Shown one piece after another: positions 1-10,284 of a DNA stretch of 64,000 nt (the stretch's first letter is position 1; each line of letters opens with the position of its first letter). Source of the DNA: Paraspadella gotoi. Lineage: Eukaryota > Chaetognatha. The notes beneath the pieces were generated by a model. The model searched no databases. It was not told the DNA's origin and saw only the letters and a program-made list of their open reading frames with translations. Position numbers and translations under genes: made by a program. The stretch lies in assembly GCA_051294375.1 (NCBI GenBank), contig CM119267.1, forward strand, positions 3,860,223 through 3,924,222, given 5' to 3'.

Positions 1-335
1 AAACCAAAGTTCATATTTACTTGAATTTGTATAATTATATTTACTGAATGGATTGAGATGAAACTTTGTGTGTGGGTGGGAAAGTATGTGATTGATCTGG
101 ATATATAGATTCGATGGAATCATACTAGTGGAAAAGAGTTTAAATAGAAAAAAACTAAAGTCACATTTATAAATTTAAATTTTTTTTAATTTTAAAGTTT
201 GTTCTCTCTCTCTCAGTTGAAATGATTGATTGGCTGATTGATCAGTTGCTTGAATGATTGATTTATAGATTCTTTTATTGATTTACCGCTCAATTATCGT
301 GGGCAGATCCGACATTGTTTGCTCAAACTTGTTTT
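1..335 (+). mobile_element. Right end of interspersed TIR-element family (copy 1)
   Basis: The stretch carries the monomer also seen at 7.4-9.9 kb and 20.6 kb (GTGTGGGTGGGAAAGTATGT, then a GATGGAATC block). It ends at 296-331 in GGGCAGATCCGAC followed by TTGCTCAAACTTG. That terminus recurs near 10255, 14366 and, inverted, 20400 and 24584. GCAGATCCGAC is the reverse complement of the opposite terminus GTCGGATCTGC at 7205, so the family has 11-bp inverted repeats near its ends. No transposase is visible; it looks non-autonomous. The left end lies outside the window. Confidence 0.6.
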
Positions 336-1607
336 TTTTTTAATGACAGACTTTCTTTATTTAATTTTAAGCGTCGCGCGAATCGTAACTAATTACATTT
401 TCTCACTCTGTCTTTTTCCTCACACACAATCCGCTTTACTCTTCACTTTCTGTACTATATCCATACCGCCCCCCCCNNNNNNNNNNNNNNNNNNNNNNNN
501 NNNNNNNNNNNNNNNNNNNNNNNNNNNNNNNNNNNNNNNNNNNNNNNNNNNNNNNNNNNNNNNNNNNNNNNNNNNNNNNNNNNNNNNNNNNNNNNNNNNN
601 NNNNNNNNNNNNNNNNNNNNNNNNNNNNNNNNNNNNNNNNNNNNNNNNNNNNNNNNNNNNNNNNNNNNNNNNNNNNNNNNNNNNNNNNNNNNNNNNNNNN
701 NNNNNNNNNNNNNNNNNNNNNNNNNNNNNNNNNNNNNNNNNNNNNNNNNNNNNNNNNNNNNNNNNNNNNNNNNNNNNNNNNNNNNNNNNNNNNNNNNNNN
801 NNNNNNNNNNNNNNNNNNNNNNNNNNNNNNNNNNNNNNNNNNNNNNNNNNNNNNNNNNNNNNNNNNNNNNNNNNNNNNNNNNNNNNNNNNNNNNNNNNNN
901 NNNNNNNNNNNNNNNNNNNNNNNNNNNNNNNNNNNNNNNNNNNNNNNNNNNNNNNNNNNNNNNNNNNNNNNNNNNNNNNNNNNNNNNNNNNNNNNNNNNN
1001 NNNNNNNNNNNNNNNNNNNNNNNNNNNNNNNNNNNNNNNNNNNNNNNNNNNNNNNNNNNNNNNNNNNNNNNNNNNNNNNNNNNNNNNNNNNNNNNNNNNN
1101 NNNNNNNNNNNNNNNNNNNNNNNNNNNNNNNNNNNNNNNNNNNNNNNNNNNNNNNNNNNNNNNNNNNNNNNNNNNNNNNNNNNNNNNNNNNNNNNNNNNN
1201 NNNNNNNNNNNNNNNNNNNNNGAAATGTATCGATAACAACGAGAAAAAGTAATAAACATTAAGATTAATAAGGCGAAAAAAGTAAATAATGTAATTCGTA
1301 GAATATGAAATTCAAATAATATACAATAGCGTAAGATCAATTTAAAACGTATTTAACGTAAGTCTTACGGAACACTTTGAAAAATGGGATTTTTACGACA
1401 GTAAAATAAATAAAAAAATAAATCTTAGCCAAAGTGTTTTTTTTTTAACTCAAAAGGTTGAAAGTGACGATGCATAATTTTGTAAGCGACTCTTTACTTA
1501 TGAATGGTTTCGCTTTCTACCTTAAAAAACTACGATTCATCCTTAAAATATTCTTGGGCCATTCGATGAATATTTGAAGCGACCGTGAGTGAAAAAGCGT
1601 TTCTAGC

Positions 1608-1609
<2 letters not shown>
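336..1609. other. AT-rich non-coding stretch with 745-base assembly gap
   Basis: Bases 477-1221 are N, entered through a poly-C run. The flanks are AT-rich with homopolymers. I see no gene; open frames here consist mostly of gap. Confidence 0.7.
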
Positions 1610-1643
<34 letters not shown>

Positions 1644-1826
1644 NNNNNNNNNNNNNNNNNNNNNNNNNNNNNNNNNNNNNNNNNNNNNNNNNNNNNNNNN
1701 NNNNNNNNNNNNNNNNNNNNNNNNNNNNNNNNNNNNNNNNNNNNNNNNNNNNNNNNNNNNNNNNNNNNNNNNNNNNNNNNNNNNNNNNNNNNNNNNNNNN
1801 NNNNNNNNNNNNNNNNNNNNNNNNNN
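1610..1826. repeat. (CT)n microsatellite running into an assembly gap
   Basis: A pure CT array (1610-1643) runs directly into 183 N (1644-1826). The sequence after the gap matches 2729 onward. Confidence 0.85.
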
Positions 1827-2069
1827 TTTTTCCCCCCAAACCTCTTCCGTTGAGTCAGTGAATGATTCCAACGTTTTTATTTTTCATTTAATCACGCGTC
1901 TTTGCAACGTTGAACACTGAACGTTAATCGATTTAACTCAATCAATCAATCAATCAATCATTTACTCAAGCCAAAACTCAATATTAAGACGGTGGCCAAC
2001 TTTTTACTAAAAAACAACGAATTCGCTCATGTAGTAATTCTTGTTCCCCCACGATCGGTCATTGCAAAG

Positions 2070-2223
2070 ACGCTTATCGGTCGACGTGTCGCCCGTCGAG
2101 AAAAGGGTTTTTGACAAGAGTCTTGGCAAAGTTCCCTACCCGAATCTTAAGAATTCAATGAGATCTAGTTCGAAAGCTCACCAAACTTTTATCATTCGTG
2201 TCAAATCGTGGCAGGAATCGTGA
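2070..2223 (+). CDS. Probable terminal exon, unidentified protein
   Basis: An open frame reads RLSVDVSPVEKRVFDKSLGK and continues about 30 residues to a TGA at 2221-2223. In-frame TAG and TAA lie about 30-35 bases upstream, so this would be an internal-acceptor exon; AG at 2068-2069 is the likeliest acceptor. An AATAAA signal follows 95 bases after the stop, which supports a 3' terminal exon. The composition is mixed, not low-complexity. No family is recognised. The near copy at 2968-3118 carries frame-changing indels, so copy A is the better reading. Upstream exons are not identified and may lie left of the gap. Confidence 0.42.
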
Positions 2224-2318
2224 CAAAAAAAACAACAAAAACGTCTTAATTCTGTTTTTTTATTTGTTTGGTTTATTTTGTTTTGCTGATGTATGCTACT
2301 GTATCATTATTGATATGA

Positions 2319-2324
2319 AATAAA
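2319..2324 (+). terminator. Poly(A) signal AATAAA of the terminal exon
   Basis: AATAAA lies 95 bases after the TGA at 2223. The same arrangement is repeated in copy B. Cleavage would be expected shortly downstream, in the AT/C-rich stretch. Confidence 0.4.
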
Positions 2325-2374
2325 ATTTTCATAATCCTTTACTCCACCCCTTACCCCCTACCTACCCCCACACT

Positions 2375-2728
2375 GGTAGGGACCAACTCCAGAGATAATT
2401 AGCAAAGTATTTTTAGTTGTCTTGACTAAATATTTAAGCAATCATTTTCAAAAAAAATTTACATTTTACGTCTTGATTATTAAATACATTAAATATTACG
2501 TGTCTTTTTTACATTATAAAATTTTTTTTCTGAAATCTTAAAATTTTTTCATGGATTCTGATAGAGCATAAAAANNNNNNNNNNNNNNNNNNNNNNNNNT
2601 CAAATTTTTTACTCAATGACCTTTTCCTCACTAGTATTAAATGCCATATAAATCCTGCTCTCTCCTCCTTCTCTCTCTCTCTCTCTGAAAAAGGTTTTTT
2701 TAATACTTTCTTTACTAAATTGTACTTT
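2375..2728. other. AT-rich spacer with 25-N gap
   Basis: This spacer lies between duplication copies A and B and has a 25-base N gap at 2575-2599. The words just before the gap (ATTCTGATAGAGCATAAAA) also occur at 25308-25326. No gene seen. Confidence 0.6.
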
Positions 2729-3266
2729 TTCCCCCAAACCTCTTTCCGTTGAGTCGTGAATGATTCCAACGTTTTTATTTTTCATTTAAATCACGCGTCC
2801 TTGCAACGTTGAACACTGAACGTTAATCGATTTAACTCAATCAATTCAATCAATCAATCATTTACTCAAGCCAAAACTCAATATTAAGACGGTGGCAACT
2901 TTTTACTAAAAACAACGAATTCGCTCATGTAGTAATTCTTGTTCCCCCACGATCGTCATTGCCAAAGACGTTATCGGTCGACGTGTCGCCCGTCGAGAAA
3001 AGGGTTTTTGACAAGAGTCTTGGCAAAGTTCCTACCGAATCTTAAGAATTCAATGAATCTAGTTCGAAAGCTCAACCAAACTTTTATCATTCGTGTCAAA
3101 TCGTGGCAGGAATCGTGACAAAAAAAAACAACAAAAACGTCTTAATTCTGTTTTTTTATTTGTTTGGTTTATTTTGTTTTGCTGATGTATGCTACTGTAT
3201 CATTATTGATATGAAATAAAATTTCATAATCCTTTACTCCACCCTTACCCCTACCTACCCCCACAC
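2729..3266 (+). repeat. Local direct duplication, copy B
   Basis: This is the second copy of 1827-2374. Differences are mostly single-base losses or gains in short homopolymers, the pattern expected of uncorrected long-read errors or a mis-joined allele. Confidence 0.8.
2968..3118 (+). pseudogene. Frame-broken copy of the terminal exon
   Basis: It aligns with 2070-2223 but has several 1-2 base indels: after the cognate of GTTCCC, at the ATGAGATCT site, and an extra A before CCAAAC. The frame is therefore not maintained. It may be a true pseudo-copy or the same locus with errors. Confidence 0.45.
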
Positions 3267-3325
3267 TGTCACTGGCCTCCATCCACCAACATCCCTACCC
3301 AACTCCCTCCCCCCGTCCCTTCCAG

Positions 3326-3483
3326 ACTTCCAACCCCCCTGGCCGGCCGTGGCGTTGGGCGGCGCGACGCCTCCTCCATCCACGCCGTCGACGTCGGCGC
3401 TGTGGAGGTCGTCGTCGTCTGCGGAGTGCTCGTCCTTCTCGCCGTCCTTTTGCCTTCTCCTCGTCATCCTGTACAAGCGTCAG
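3326..3483 (+). CDS. Probable transmembrane exon with homopolymer frameshift
   Basis: A GC-rich block follows a good acceptor (CCCGTCCCTTCCAG at 3312-3325) and ends at CAG|GTGATG. The frame starting at phase 2 gives LPTPLAGRGVGRRDASSIHA, then VEVVVVCGVLVLLAVL; removing one T from the run 3448-3451 continues it as CLLLVILYKRQ. That is a hydrophobic segment of about 23 residues followed by YKRQ, a typical stop-transfer layout for a single-pass membrane protein. Corrected length is 157 bases (phase 2 in, phase 0 out). Without the correction the hydrophobic frame continues as LPSPRHPVQAS with no stop to the splice site. Family unknown; orientation of the protein not determined. Confidence 0.45.
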
Positions 3484-3880
3484 GTGATGATGATTGATTG
3501 GTTTGATTGGTTGATTTGGTTGACTATCTGGATTGATTAGTTGATTGGATTGATTTATAGGATTTGATTAGATTGATTGATTTTATGGATTGATTGGATT
3601 GATTGATTGATTGATTGTATTGATTGGATTGACTATTGGATGATTGGTTGATTTGGATTGATTTATTGGATTAGATTTGATTGATGATTGATGGATGATT
3701 GATTGATGATTGATTGATTGGATTGATTGGATGATTGATTGATTGATGAATTGAAGGAGGATGGATTGATGGATTGATTTATTGATAAATTGATAAAAAA
3801 TATTCGAGTAATTGAATGATTGATAGATTGAAAGAGCGATTGATTCTTTGATCGTTTTATCGCTTGATTGTTTCTTGTAT
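3484..3880. repeat. Degenerate (GATT)n array
   Basis: About 400 bases of GATTGATT with G/T-rich interruptions follow the putative splice donor directly. In the + reading frame the array encodes IDWFDWLIW-type translations, which are not a gene. Confidence 0.85.
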
Positions 3881-4330
3881 TAATGATCCCCGACCTCGCA
3901 TTCTAAACCCGTCGCCTGCTAAAGTGCGACACCGGATTCTCTATGAAAAAGGGTTTTAAAACTCGGCGCCATTCCGTGTACCAGTAAAGAGCCAACCTCT
4001 CATTCGTTCTCCTTGCATTCCGGCGGCGGCGGCGGCGGCGGCGGCGAGACTAACAAAAGATGCGCTTCGTTGTCGAAGACATTTGCAAATGGCGCGAGCG
4101 AGAGAGAGACGCCGAGAGAGAGCGAGAGAGAGCGAGAGAGAAAAAACAGAGAGCGCTCTCGTTTGTGTTTGGAAGGATGATATCTATTTATCATCGGGAC
4201 TCTCTCTCTCTCTCTCTTGAAAAAAACAGAGAGAGAGAGAGAGAGAGATAGAGAGAGAGTCGAGAAGATAAAAAAAAGAGGAAAGAGAAAAAGATGGCGA
4301 CCGCGCCGTGAAGCCGAGAAAAAGAAGAGA
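3881..4330. other. CpG-rich patch with (CGG)n and GA arrays
   Basis: A GGCGCC palindrome lies near 3965, a (CGG)8 run near 4020-4045, an ATG in fair context at 4060 (MRFVVEDICKW, then Arg/Glu repeat translation), and AAGATGGCGACC near 4292, a YY1-like word. It resembles a promoter or 5' exon region, but no coherent gene can be built. Confidence 0.35.
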
Positions 4331-4574
4331 CTTTAAAAGGGATTTTTCTTTTTCGTTCGTCCGATGTTAAGACTTTCCTTTCCTCCCTTGGATAGATCGT
4401 GAAGGGGTGAGGGTTAGGGGTAAGTGTTTAAGGGGGTGGGCCGGGGGGACTGGAAGTATTGAGGTCTTTTCCTTCTATCGACGATGAGACGTGATTAAAG
4501 GAAAATGGGACTTTTTGCTTTGACAAGAAATCAAGACGGAGATCTTACTTAAGAGTCTAGGTGCACGTACAATT

Positions 4575-4745
4575 GATACAGTTCCTAAAATATTATGTTA
4601 CCTCATTGATATTAAAAGCCAGGTGCTCTTGGAGTTGATGAACTAAACTGTGAGAGAGGTTTGATTGAAAACTTGTAAGATACTGCTATGTTACCTACTA
4701 TTTTGTAAAAGTCAGGATAGGTTATTTATTCAATGTGTACCTATC
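4575..4745 (+). repeat. Interspersed repeat family R4, diverged copy
   Basis: Words such as AAAGCCAGGTGCTCTTGGAG and GTAAAAGTCAGGATAGG match the better copies at 18924, 34095 and 53855. The family is about 190 bases, with a CCAGGTACTCTGGGAGTG core and a TGTCCAAAGTCAG block. Its class is unknown. Confidence 0.55.
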
Positions 4746-6116
4746 TCAACTTGCTTTGTCTACGATTCCAAGACGAGAAATACTATGACACGAGTATATT
4801 TTTCGGAACACAAATATACTGTTAAGCGCTAAGAGAGAATTATTCCTCCATATTGCAATTTGTACCAATACAATACCAAATACCTTACCAATACCAAATA
4901 CCGTACCCAATATCCAAAAACTCTTCATATTTTCTCATCCACTGATATTCCACCTCCCCGCCCCTTCCCTCCAAAAAAATTCTTTCTCTCACTCGGGATT
5001 TTCTTTTTTCTTTTCTTTCCTTCGTTTTTCTTTCACTTCGTCGCTGGAAACGGAAAAAGACGTCGAAGTGGGGGAAGAAGTAAAAGGGGGGAAGAGAGGA
5101 AAGGAGGGAGAGAGGAAAGGGGAAGAGACAAAGGAAGGAGAGGGGCTGAAGTCGGAACGATCGTCCGGAGACATTTTTGAAAGATTGCCGAGATTTTTCT
5201 GGGGCTGAGGATTAAATGCAGGTCCGAGGAAATAGAAGAAAAAAAAACGAAGAAAAAAAATTGGAATGAAGAATCTGAGAGAAAGAAAAATCGTAGAAAT
5301 TTCGAGATGTGAAGTTTAGGAAAAAGGAAGGATATCATTTTTGTGTGTGGGATCATAATGAAATTACACGGTGTGGGAGATTCCCAATGGATCTTTAAAT
5401 GGGCATAATTTTAGTTTCGCCGACCGGGGTTGGGGGGGGGTTTAAGGTTAAAGTAATTAGGTAATAATTTTTTAAAAATTTTATTTTAAATAACTATTTT
5501 TAAATAGTTTTTCAAAATACGCCGAAACTCCGTAAATAAGTAAAATTTTACTTTTAAATGAGGAAAGAAAAATGCTTTTTTATTTTTATCAATGGATTTT
5601 TTTGTGGATTTTCACAATGAAATTTTTTATTGGGACAAGTTTTGTTATAAAATATCGAATGCCAAATAGCATATAATTGGTAATTATTCTGTAACGAAAC
5701 TTATCATAAACTATGATTTTAAAATTATCCTAATACTTGAATATACAATGAAAATACATTTTAAAATTTTTTTAACGTTTTTATATTATTTTTGGTAACG
5801 TGCATAACAGTGCATAACAGTACATAACAGTACATAACAGTACCGTCAAAACGAGACGTTAAAAATTCGCTACAACAATAAAAAAAAGTAATGTAATCGA
5901 TAACAAATAATGGAAATGATAACAAATTCTACAACAAAAAAAGATAATGATTTGATAGTACTAAATACGACTCGGAAAAAGAAGTTTGATAAAAACATCG
6001 GAAAATCAAATAATATCACACTATAACAGTAGAAGTATAAACATCGTTAATACGACGGTTGGCAAAAACGGAATACATTCCGTTGAGAAATAATCGCGAG
6101 TGACAATACTACATAA
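4746..6116. other. AT-rich intergenic sequence upstream of the kinase 3' end
   Basis: A purine-rich block (5085-5300) is followed by AT-rich sequence with many homopolymers. Only the 10-bp repeat at 5801 stands out. No gene supported. Confidence 0.6.
5801..5843 (+). repeat. 10-bp tandem repeat, four units
   Basis: Two units TGCATAACAG are followed by two units TACATAACAG, exactly contiguous. This is a small, young-looking array of nearly one helical turn per unit. Confidence 0.85.
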
Positions 6117-6122
6117 TTTAAT
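6117..6122 (-). terminator. ATTAAA poly(A) signal of the DYRK gene
   Basis: ATTAAA on the minus strand lies 44 bases beyond the stop codon at 6166-6168. It is the second-commonest animal poly(A) hexamer. No AATAAA lies closer than about 540 bases. Confidence 0.35.
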
Positions 6123-6165
6123 CAATCAATTAATCAATAAAAAAGGGCACAAAATAGGGATTATC

Positions 6166-6867
6166 TTATGAGATAGAAGTGATAATAGATCCAGAGTCGA
6201 TATCCACTTCTCCTTTCTTTTCTTCTTCACTCATCAACGCGAACCACGGATGAGCGAGAGCCTCGTCCACGGAGATCCTTTCACTCGGATCTAATTCTAA
6301 GCACCTGAGAATTAGGTCAGAAAGGACCGGCGAGGCACGCCCCTTGGTCACGGTCTTAAAGTCTAACGACCCGGGCGGCCCGCGAAAGTCCCCGTCTTCG
6401 CTATGACCCGCGCTGATGATTCGCTTTCCGTTCTCGCAAAGGCCGTCAGCTTCGCCGGCCCCGCAGCCGCAATCGGTGCAGCCGCACCGGCAGGAGCCGT
6501 CCCACTGCATGACGCACACCACGTCTCCGCATAGGCAGTCGGATGTGGCGTAGAGGGGCGTGCCGTCGGGGCGCACAAAGTGAGAAGCTCGCGTAGTTTG
6601 ACGGAACATGTTATGCGGCAAATATCCGAACATTTCGCTGATGGCGGCGAATTGGTCTTCAATGCTGGAGCCTTGAAGTAAAGGATCTCCAGTCAATAGT
6701 TCGGCCACGATGCAGCCGTACGACCACATGTCGTACGGCTTGCCGCAGAAAGAGCCGAGGAACATTTCGGGTGCGCGGTAGAATTGCGTCCCGAAGAAAG
6801 TCGAAGGTACTATGCAGGCTGGGAGGGAGAGGCCGAGATCAATGACTTTGATGCCAAGGTTATCCGT
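6166..6867 (-). CDS. DYRK-family kinase, exon 4 (kinase C-lobe and C terminus)
   Basis: This last exon follows acceptor TCATCTTTTCCAG (phase 0) and encodes residues 300-532 of a 532-residue joined model. It holds DLG (309-311, in place of DFG), an activation segment ending FYRAPE (328-333), DMWSYGCIVAELLTG of helix F, a DYRK-like RGPPGS block (461-466) and the HPWF end of the kinase fold. DYRKs are dual-specificity kinases: they autophosphorylate an activation-loop tyrosine, then phosphorylate Ser/Thr. By gap-free alignment to FYRAPE, the YxY of the family reads S-T-F here (321-323). A Cys-rich insert (410-448, nine Cys) precedes RGPPGS. Catalytic Lys, Glu, HCD and DLG Asp are all present in the joined model, so activity remains plausible. 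The acidic tail ends SIITSIS. Confidence 0.9.
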   Translation of the reverse strand, partial: TDNLGIKVIDLGLSLPACIVPSTFFGTQFYRAPEMFLGSFCGKPYDMWSYGCIVAELLTGDPLLQGSSIEDQFAAISEMFGYLPHNMFRQTTRASHFVRPDGTPLYATSDCLCGDVVCVMQWDGSCRCGCTDCGCGAGEADGLCENGKRIISAGHSEDGDFRGPPGSLDFKTVTKGRASPVLSDLILRCLELDPSERISVDEALAHPWFALMSEEEKKGEVDIDSGSIITSIS

Positions 6868-7204
6868 CTGGAAAAGATGAGGGGAGAGATGAGGGAATAT
6901 TAGTTGGGTTTGTGTGTGTGTGTGAGAGAGAGAGAGAAATACTAGAAGATTAAGAATTAGAATCAAAAAATTATAAAAGTGTACAGTAAGTTTAAGAGAA
7001 AAATTATAATTGTACATAAATCATAAAAAAAATTTTTACTTAAAATCATCGGAATGAACGTAAACTTGTAAAGTTTCAATTTTATCACAATTATCTTATA
7101 TATTATCTATTATATTATATTAAAAAAAGAAAATTATTCTTATTTAAAAAAAAAAACGACTTCAAATTCATGAACTAATTTGACAAAATATTTGGCTTTT
7201 TTAG

Positions 7205-10027
7205 TCGGATCTGCTTATCAGCAGATCCCGACTATNNNNNNNNNNNNNNNNNNNNNNNNNAATTCACTTTTGTCGGTCCGCGGTCCGCCCCCTCAATATT
7301 GTCGGGCACACACTTATATCATGTCAGAACATCGAATTATGATAAATTATGCAAAAAAAACAATGTCCGTCCGTCTGTCCGTCTGCTGTCCCACCTTAGC
7401 AAAAAACTCCAATTACTCGTGATTGCATGGATGGATCGGTATGAAATTTGTGTGTGTGGGTAGGAAACTGTGTGATTGAGATGGATATGAAGTTTCGAGG
7501 GAATCGTGCGAGTGGAAATTGGTTTAAATGGGAAAAAAAATATATATTTCACTATTTGAACGCCAATTGCCTCATGAGTGGATAGGGCAATTGACTTGAA
7601 ATTTTGTATGATGGTAGGAAAGTGTGTGATTGAGATGGATATAAAGTTTCGATGGAATCGTGCAGTGGAAATGAGTTAAAATGGAAAAAACAAAAGTCAT
7701 ATTTACTTGAAGTATTTTTACTTAAATTTACTCATAATTATTATGTTTATTAAAAATTGGATAGATAAATCGAAATTGAATTTTGTGTGTGGGTAGGAAA
7801 GTATGTGATAAAGCTGGATATAATTTTTTAGATGGAATCGTAGGAGTGGAAATGAGTTCAAATTTAGAAAACCAAAAGACACATTTATTTGAATTTTTTT
7901 AAAGTTTCTCTCTCTCTATCTCTCTCTGATTGATGATTGATTGATTTGATTCATTGATTGATTGTCCAAATTTGCCAATTGACAAAAATATGCCAGTTGA
8001 CCAAATTCTTAAAGTTGACCAAATTATGCCAGTTGACCAAATATGCCTGTTGACCAAATTATGCCAGTTGACCAAATTATGCCAGTGACCAACAGTTGAC
8101 CAATTATGCCAGTTGAACCAAATTATGCCAGTTGACCAAATTATGCCAGTTGACCAAATTATGCCAGTTGACCAAAATTATGCCAGTTGACCAAATTATG
8201 CAGTTGACAAATTATGCCAGTTGACAATTATGCCAGTTGAACCAAATTATGCCAGTTGACCAAATATGCCAGTTGACCAAATTATGCCAGTTGACCAAAT
8301 TATGCCAGTTGACCAAATTAGCCAGTTGACCAAATTAGCCAGTTGACCAAATTAGCCAGTTGACCAAATTATGCAGTTACCAAATTAGCCAGTTGACCAA
8401 ATTAGCCAGTACATTATCTAAATTGATCAAATTATGTCAGTAGACCAAATTATGTCAGTAGACCAAATTATGTCAGTAGACCAAATTATGTCAGTAGGAC
8501 CAAATTATGTCAGTAGACCAAATTATGTCAGTAAAAATTATGTCAGTAGACCAAATTATGTCAGTTGACAAAATTATGTCAGTGACAAAATTATGTCAGT
8601 TGACAAAATTATGTCAGTGACAAAATTATGTCAGTTGACAAAATTATGTCAGTTGACAAAAATTATGTCAGTGACAAAATTATGTCAGTTGATTAAATTA
8701 TGCAAGTTGATTAAATTATGCAAGTTGACCAAGTTAGCTTAATTATTATTGACCTGGAATTTTGTATGTGAGTAGAAAAGTGTGTGATTGAACAGGAAAC
8801 CAAGTTTCGATGGAATCTTTTGAGTGGAAATGAGTTTAAATGGAAAAAAACAAAAAACCTGTTTCACTAATTAATTATGCTTTTTTTTATTTTTATATTA
8901 AATGTAAATGCAGGATGTATTAATAAATCAAATAATTAATCAGTTAATTAATCAATTAGTCAATTAATTAATCAATAATTAATTAATAAGTCAATGAATC
9001 CGTCCATCCGTCCCACCTTAGCAAAAGCTCCAATAACTCGTGATTGGCTGGTTGGTTGGAATGGAATTTTGTGTGTGGGTAGGAAAGTGTGTGATAAAGC
9101 TGGATATAAAGTTTCGACGGAATCGTGTGAATGGAAATGAGTTTAAGTGGAAAAAAACATAAGTCGCATTTACTAAAATATTTTTACTTATTTTAACTAA
9201 TAAGTATTTTAATTAATCATAATTGGATGGATAAATTGAGTTCAAATTTTTTGTGTGGGTAGAAAAATGTGTAACGATGCTTGATATAAAGTTTCGTTGG
9301 AAACGTACGAGTGAAATGAGTTTAAATGAAAAAAATATGAGTCACATTTACTTGAATCTTTTTACTTATTTTAACCCATAATAGATTGAGATGAAATTTT
9401 GTTAGCGGGTAGAGAGAGAGAGGCAGAAAAATGAGCATAAGGATCGTCGCAATTGCAAGAGAGAGAGAGAGGAGCAGAAAAATGAGCATAAGGATCGTTG
9501 CAATTGCAAGAGAGAGAGAGAGAGAAAAAAGAGAGCTCGAGATTAAAATTAGCAAATAAAAAAGTGTTATTTTACTCACTGAATAAAAATACTTAAAATA
9601 CTTACAAAATACATAAAATTGATAAAAATATTATTCGATAACATTGTTTAATCACATGTAATATATCTAGTAAGGCGGGCCAAAATTGAACATTTTTTAT
9701 AACTTCTAGTTCTCTTTAAAAATTTTTTTTTTCCTTTTATTACTAAATCGATTTTCAATGTAACTTTTTGAATAGTTCATTGGGTTGTTGCACTGAAGCT
9801 TTTAAATATTTATTAATATATAATAATTATATAAAGTTTTGACGGAATTGTGCCAGTGGAAATGAGTTTAGATGGAAAAAACATAAGTCACATTTACTTG
9901 AATCTTTAATATTAATGATTACTAATAAATGTTTTATTAATTAATTAATTAATTAATTAATTAGAAAAAATGATGCAAGTTAAAAGAATCTTAAAGCATA
10001 AAGATCGTCGCAATTGCATAAAAGGAG

Positions 10028-10073
<46 letters not shown>

Positions 10074-10284
10074 ACATAAAATAAAATAGAGGATATTGTT
10101 TGTTTTGATAAAATGTAAACAAAACATATTTAATAACTGTCCTAACCCAATTTTAAGGACATCGATGATGTTAAGTTGTATATAAATTTAAAATTAATTA
10201 TTACATATTAAAATTAATTAATTAATCGATTAATTAATTATTTATTTATCGTAGGCAGATCCGACATCGTTTGCTCAAACTTGT
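7205..10284 (+). mobile_element. Long copy of the TIR element, in DYRK intron 3
   Basis: The left end (7205-7235) starts GTCGGATCTGC and forms a hairpin: GGATCTGC, a 6-base loop, then GCAGATCC. The right end (10249-10284) is GGCAGATCCGAC followed by TTTGCTCAAACTTG. Between them lie several 110-180-bp monomers (GTGTGGGTAGGAAAGTGTGT, GATATAAAGTTTCGATGGAA, GAGTGGAAATGAGTTTAAA), an 18-bp minisatellite and two GA arrays. No transposase is visible. The short copy at 20398-20905 has the same two ends with one monomer, so this copy appears internally expanded. The right half is repeated in the 4.1-kb duplication. A 25-N gap lies at 7236-7260. Confidence 0.6.
7965..8745 (+). repeat. 18-bp minisatellite (TTGACCAAATTATGCCAG)n
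   Basis: Roughly 40 units occur in blocks: first TTGACCAAATTATGCCAG, then a 16-17-bp AATTAGCCAG form, then TAGACCAAATTATGTCAG, then TTGACAAAATTATGTCAG, and finally TTGATTAAATTATGCAAG. The block order suggests stepwise amplification of variants. It lies within the TIR element in intron 3. Confidence 0.95.

Larger units (their letters stand above)
1827..2374 (+). repeat. Local direct duplication, copy A
   Basis: The stretch matches 2729-3266 almost throughout, with scattered single-base indels. It includes a coding-like terminal exon and an AATAAA signal. Copy A begins at a gap edge, so one genomic locus may have been placed twice. Confidence 0.8.

Noticed and set aside
319-1340. ORFs spanning the first N gap
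   Set aside because: Almost entirely unknown residues; the flanks give no coding signal.
7965-8745. CRISPR-like regular repeats
   Set aside because: Units are directly tandem with no spacers, and the genome is eukaryotic.
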